16,379 bases of DNA from CAZJNX01 sp964547415 (GTDB taxonomy: Bacteria; Pseudomonadota; Alphaproteobacteria; Rhizobiales; Amorphaceae), in NCBI GenBank assembly GCA_964547415.1, contig CAZJNX010000104.1:1-16379 (forward strand), written 5' to 3'. Numbering within the stretch: the stretch's first letter is position 1; the number at the start of each line of letters is the position of its first letter. The notes beneath the pieces are model-generated. The model worked only from the letters and a program-made list of their open reading frames with translations, was not told where the DNA came from and did no database searches. The position numbers and the translations under genes are program-made. Positions 15,252-16,379 of this stretch are shown here, in pieces.

Positions 15252-15650
15252 GCGGCCTCGACGGTGCGCCCGCCTTCGCGGCGCGCGGCGCGGGCGGACG
15301 GCGGGCGAAGCCGGGTTCCTCCGGTGGCGGTCCGCTCGCGCGGCCGCCGGACCAGCACGCCGGTGGCCCTCCCCGGGCGGGTTCGCGACGACCGCGACAC
15401 CCCCGGGCAGGATCGACCCGCGCCCCGGGCTCGGGGACCTCCGCGAGCGGCCTCGACGGTGCGCCCGCCTTCGCGGCGCGCGGCGCGGGCGGACGGCGGG
15501 CGAAGCCGGGTTCCTCCGGTGGCGGTCCGCTCGCGCGGCCGCCGGACCAGCACGCCGGTGGCCCTCCCCGGGCGGGTTCGCGACGACCGCGACACCCCCG
15601 GGCAGGATCGACCCGCGCCCCGGGCTCGGGGACCTCCGCGAGCGGCCTCG
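15252..15650. repeat. 195-bp direct tandem duplication
   Basis: Two copies (15252-15446 and 15447-15641) follow each other directly and appear identical: the 65-residue translations match in each frame I compared. A third copy begins with GCGGCCTCG and diverges at 15651. The period is 65 codons, so frames stay open through it, but I see no gene. The flanks are non-coding. Confidence 0.9.
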
Positions 15651-16023
15651 TCGGGTGCGTCTCGCCCGAGCCCGGCGGGAGCCTCATGTCCGCCGCGTTG
15701 CTGGCCCGTCGGCGCCCGGCAGGGCCGGAGGGCAAGCGCCCACCCGTCCCCTTCGCCCGACTGGCCGCCCATCCCGAAGAGGACCTTCCGTGATCCGCGC
15801 CGGTCCGGGCCATCCGGGCGGAAACCGTTCCGCGAACCCTCGCCCCCGACGGCGGCACGGTGGCGGTGGGGCGTGGCAGCCCCGCCGCGCCCTGCGCAGC
15901 CGGGCCGGCGCGCTCCCGAACCCGCGCCCGCGACGGCGCGAGCCGCGAACGGCCCGGTCGGTGTCCCTCCCGCAGGAGAAAGCGGTCCGCCGGACCTGCC
16001 GCGCCGGGCGAGGCGGCCGGATC
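15651..16023. other. Intergenic segment, no gene recognised
   Basis: GC-rich sequence between the tandem repeat and the ilvN stop. The only structure noted is a short palindrome at 15984-15996. Confidence 0.55.
15984..15996 (-). terminator. Possible ilvN terminator
   Basis: Read on the minus strand, GGTCCGGCGGACC forms a 5-bp stem with a 3-base loop 27 bases after the ilvN stop. It is followed by GCTTTCTCC, the only T-rich stretch nearby. The stem is short, so support is modest. Confidence 0.3.
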
Positions 16024-16379
16024 TCAGGTGGCGGCGGCGCCGCGGGTGATGGCGGCGACGCCCGTGCGGGAGACCTCCACGAGGCCGACCGCCTGCATGA
16101 GGGCGAGGAAGCGCTCGATGTCGCTGCTCGCACCGGTGATCTCGAACACGAAGGATTCCAGCGTGGCGTCCACCGTGCGGGCGCCGAAGGCCTGGGCGAG
16201 GCGCAGCGCCTCCACCCGCATCTCGCCACGGCCGGCCACCTTCACGAGGGCGAGTTCCCGCTCGATCCCCTCGCCCGCCACCGTGAGGTCGGACACGCGG
16301 TGGATGGGCACTAGGCGGTCGAGCTGGCTCTTGATCTGCTCGATCACCATGGGCGTGCCCGTCGTCACGATGGTGATGC
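16024..16379 (-). CDS. ilvN: Acetolactate synthase small (regulatory) subunit, C-terminal part
   Basis: The frame enters from the right edge and ends with TGA at 16024, leaving about 118 residues. The regulatory subunit binds valine through its ACT domain and activates the large subunit in branched-chain amino acid synthesis. The visible part starts in the ITIVTTGTPMVIEQIKSQLD segment that follows the N-terminal ACT domain. It continues with LVPIHRVSDLT and the second domain, including RELALVKV, EALRLAQAFGARTVDAT, FVFEITGASSDIERFL, and ends VGLVEVSRTGVAAITRG. These are standard IlvN/IlvH features. The start and the first ACT domain lie outside the window, where the large subunit gene would be expected upstream. 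The symbol ilvH would be equally acceptable. Confidence 0.95.
   Translation of the reverse strand, partial: ITIVTTGTPMVIEQIKSQLDRLVPIHRVSDLTVAGEGIERELALVKVAGRGEMRVEALRLAQAFGARTVDATLESFVFEITGASSDIERFLALMQAVGLVEVSRTGVAAITRGAAAT

Noticed and set aside
15208..15858. Minus-strand frame encoding a 65-residue repeat twice
   Set aside because: The repeat is explained by the 195-bp DNA duplication, all frames stay open through it, and the translation is not protein-like.

Overview
The window is very GC-rich (mostly 70-80% G+C by eye), and every recognisable protein points to an alphaproteobacterium, possibly a Hyphomicrobiales or Rhodobacterales relative. I cannot name the genus from the sequence.

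Layout. (1) 1-519, plus: the C-terminal part of a PPK2-type polyphosphate kinase. (2) 668-4358, minus: a tight four-gene operon read pcaH-pcaG-BKACE(DUF849)-hydantoinase/dihydropyrimidinase. It combines an aromatic ring-cleavage dioxygenase with a beta-keto-acid cleavage enzyme and a cyclic amidase. (3) 4494-5671, plus and divergent from pcaH: a small exported LprI/DUF1311-like protein whose stop codon overlaps the start of an alpha/beta hydrolase. (4) 5755-11481, minus: a giant (1908-residue) calcium-binding RTX protein. Its first ~80 residues are a complete-looking acyl carrier protein with an intact phosphopantetheine site; the rest is nine regularly spaced RTX modules and a compositionally different C-terminal tail. 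(5) 11807-13030, plus and divergent from the RTX gene: a 407-residue, very acidic, cysteine-free protein with four (M/I)PADP(Y/D) repeats and a C-terminal EDFIV that resembles a type I secretion signal. (6) About 13.1-16.0 kb: a gene-poor segment with a frameshifted IS5-family transposase remnant (13970-15104, minus) and a 195-bp direct tandem duplication (15252-15641). (7) 16024-16379, minus: the C-terminal part of the acetolactate synthase small subunit (IlvN/IlvH).

How the genes may work together. PcaHG opens the protocatechuate ring to 3-carboxymuconate, and the BKACE could act on a beta-keto acid later in the same pathway. The divergent alpha/beta hydrolase may belong to that catabolism as well. 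The divergent pair of ACP-RTX protein and acidic repeat protein, sharing a 325-bp promoter region that contains a 16-bp dyad, is the most unusual part of the window. I propose (inference) that both are type I secretion substrates and that the RTX protein carries its own acyl donor or acyl cargo on a fused carrier domain. No secretion ABC transporter, HlyC-type acyltransferase or phosphopantetheinyl transferase lies inside the window.
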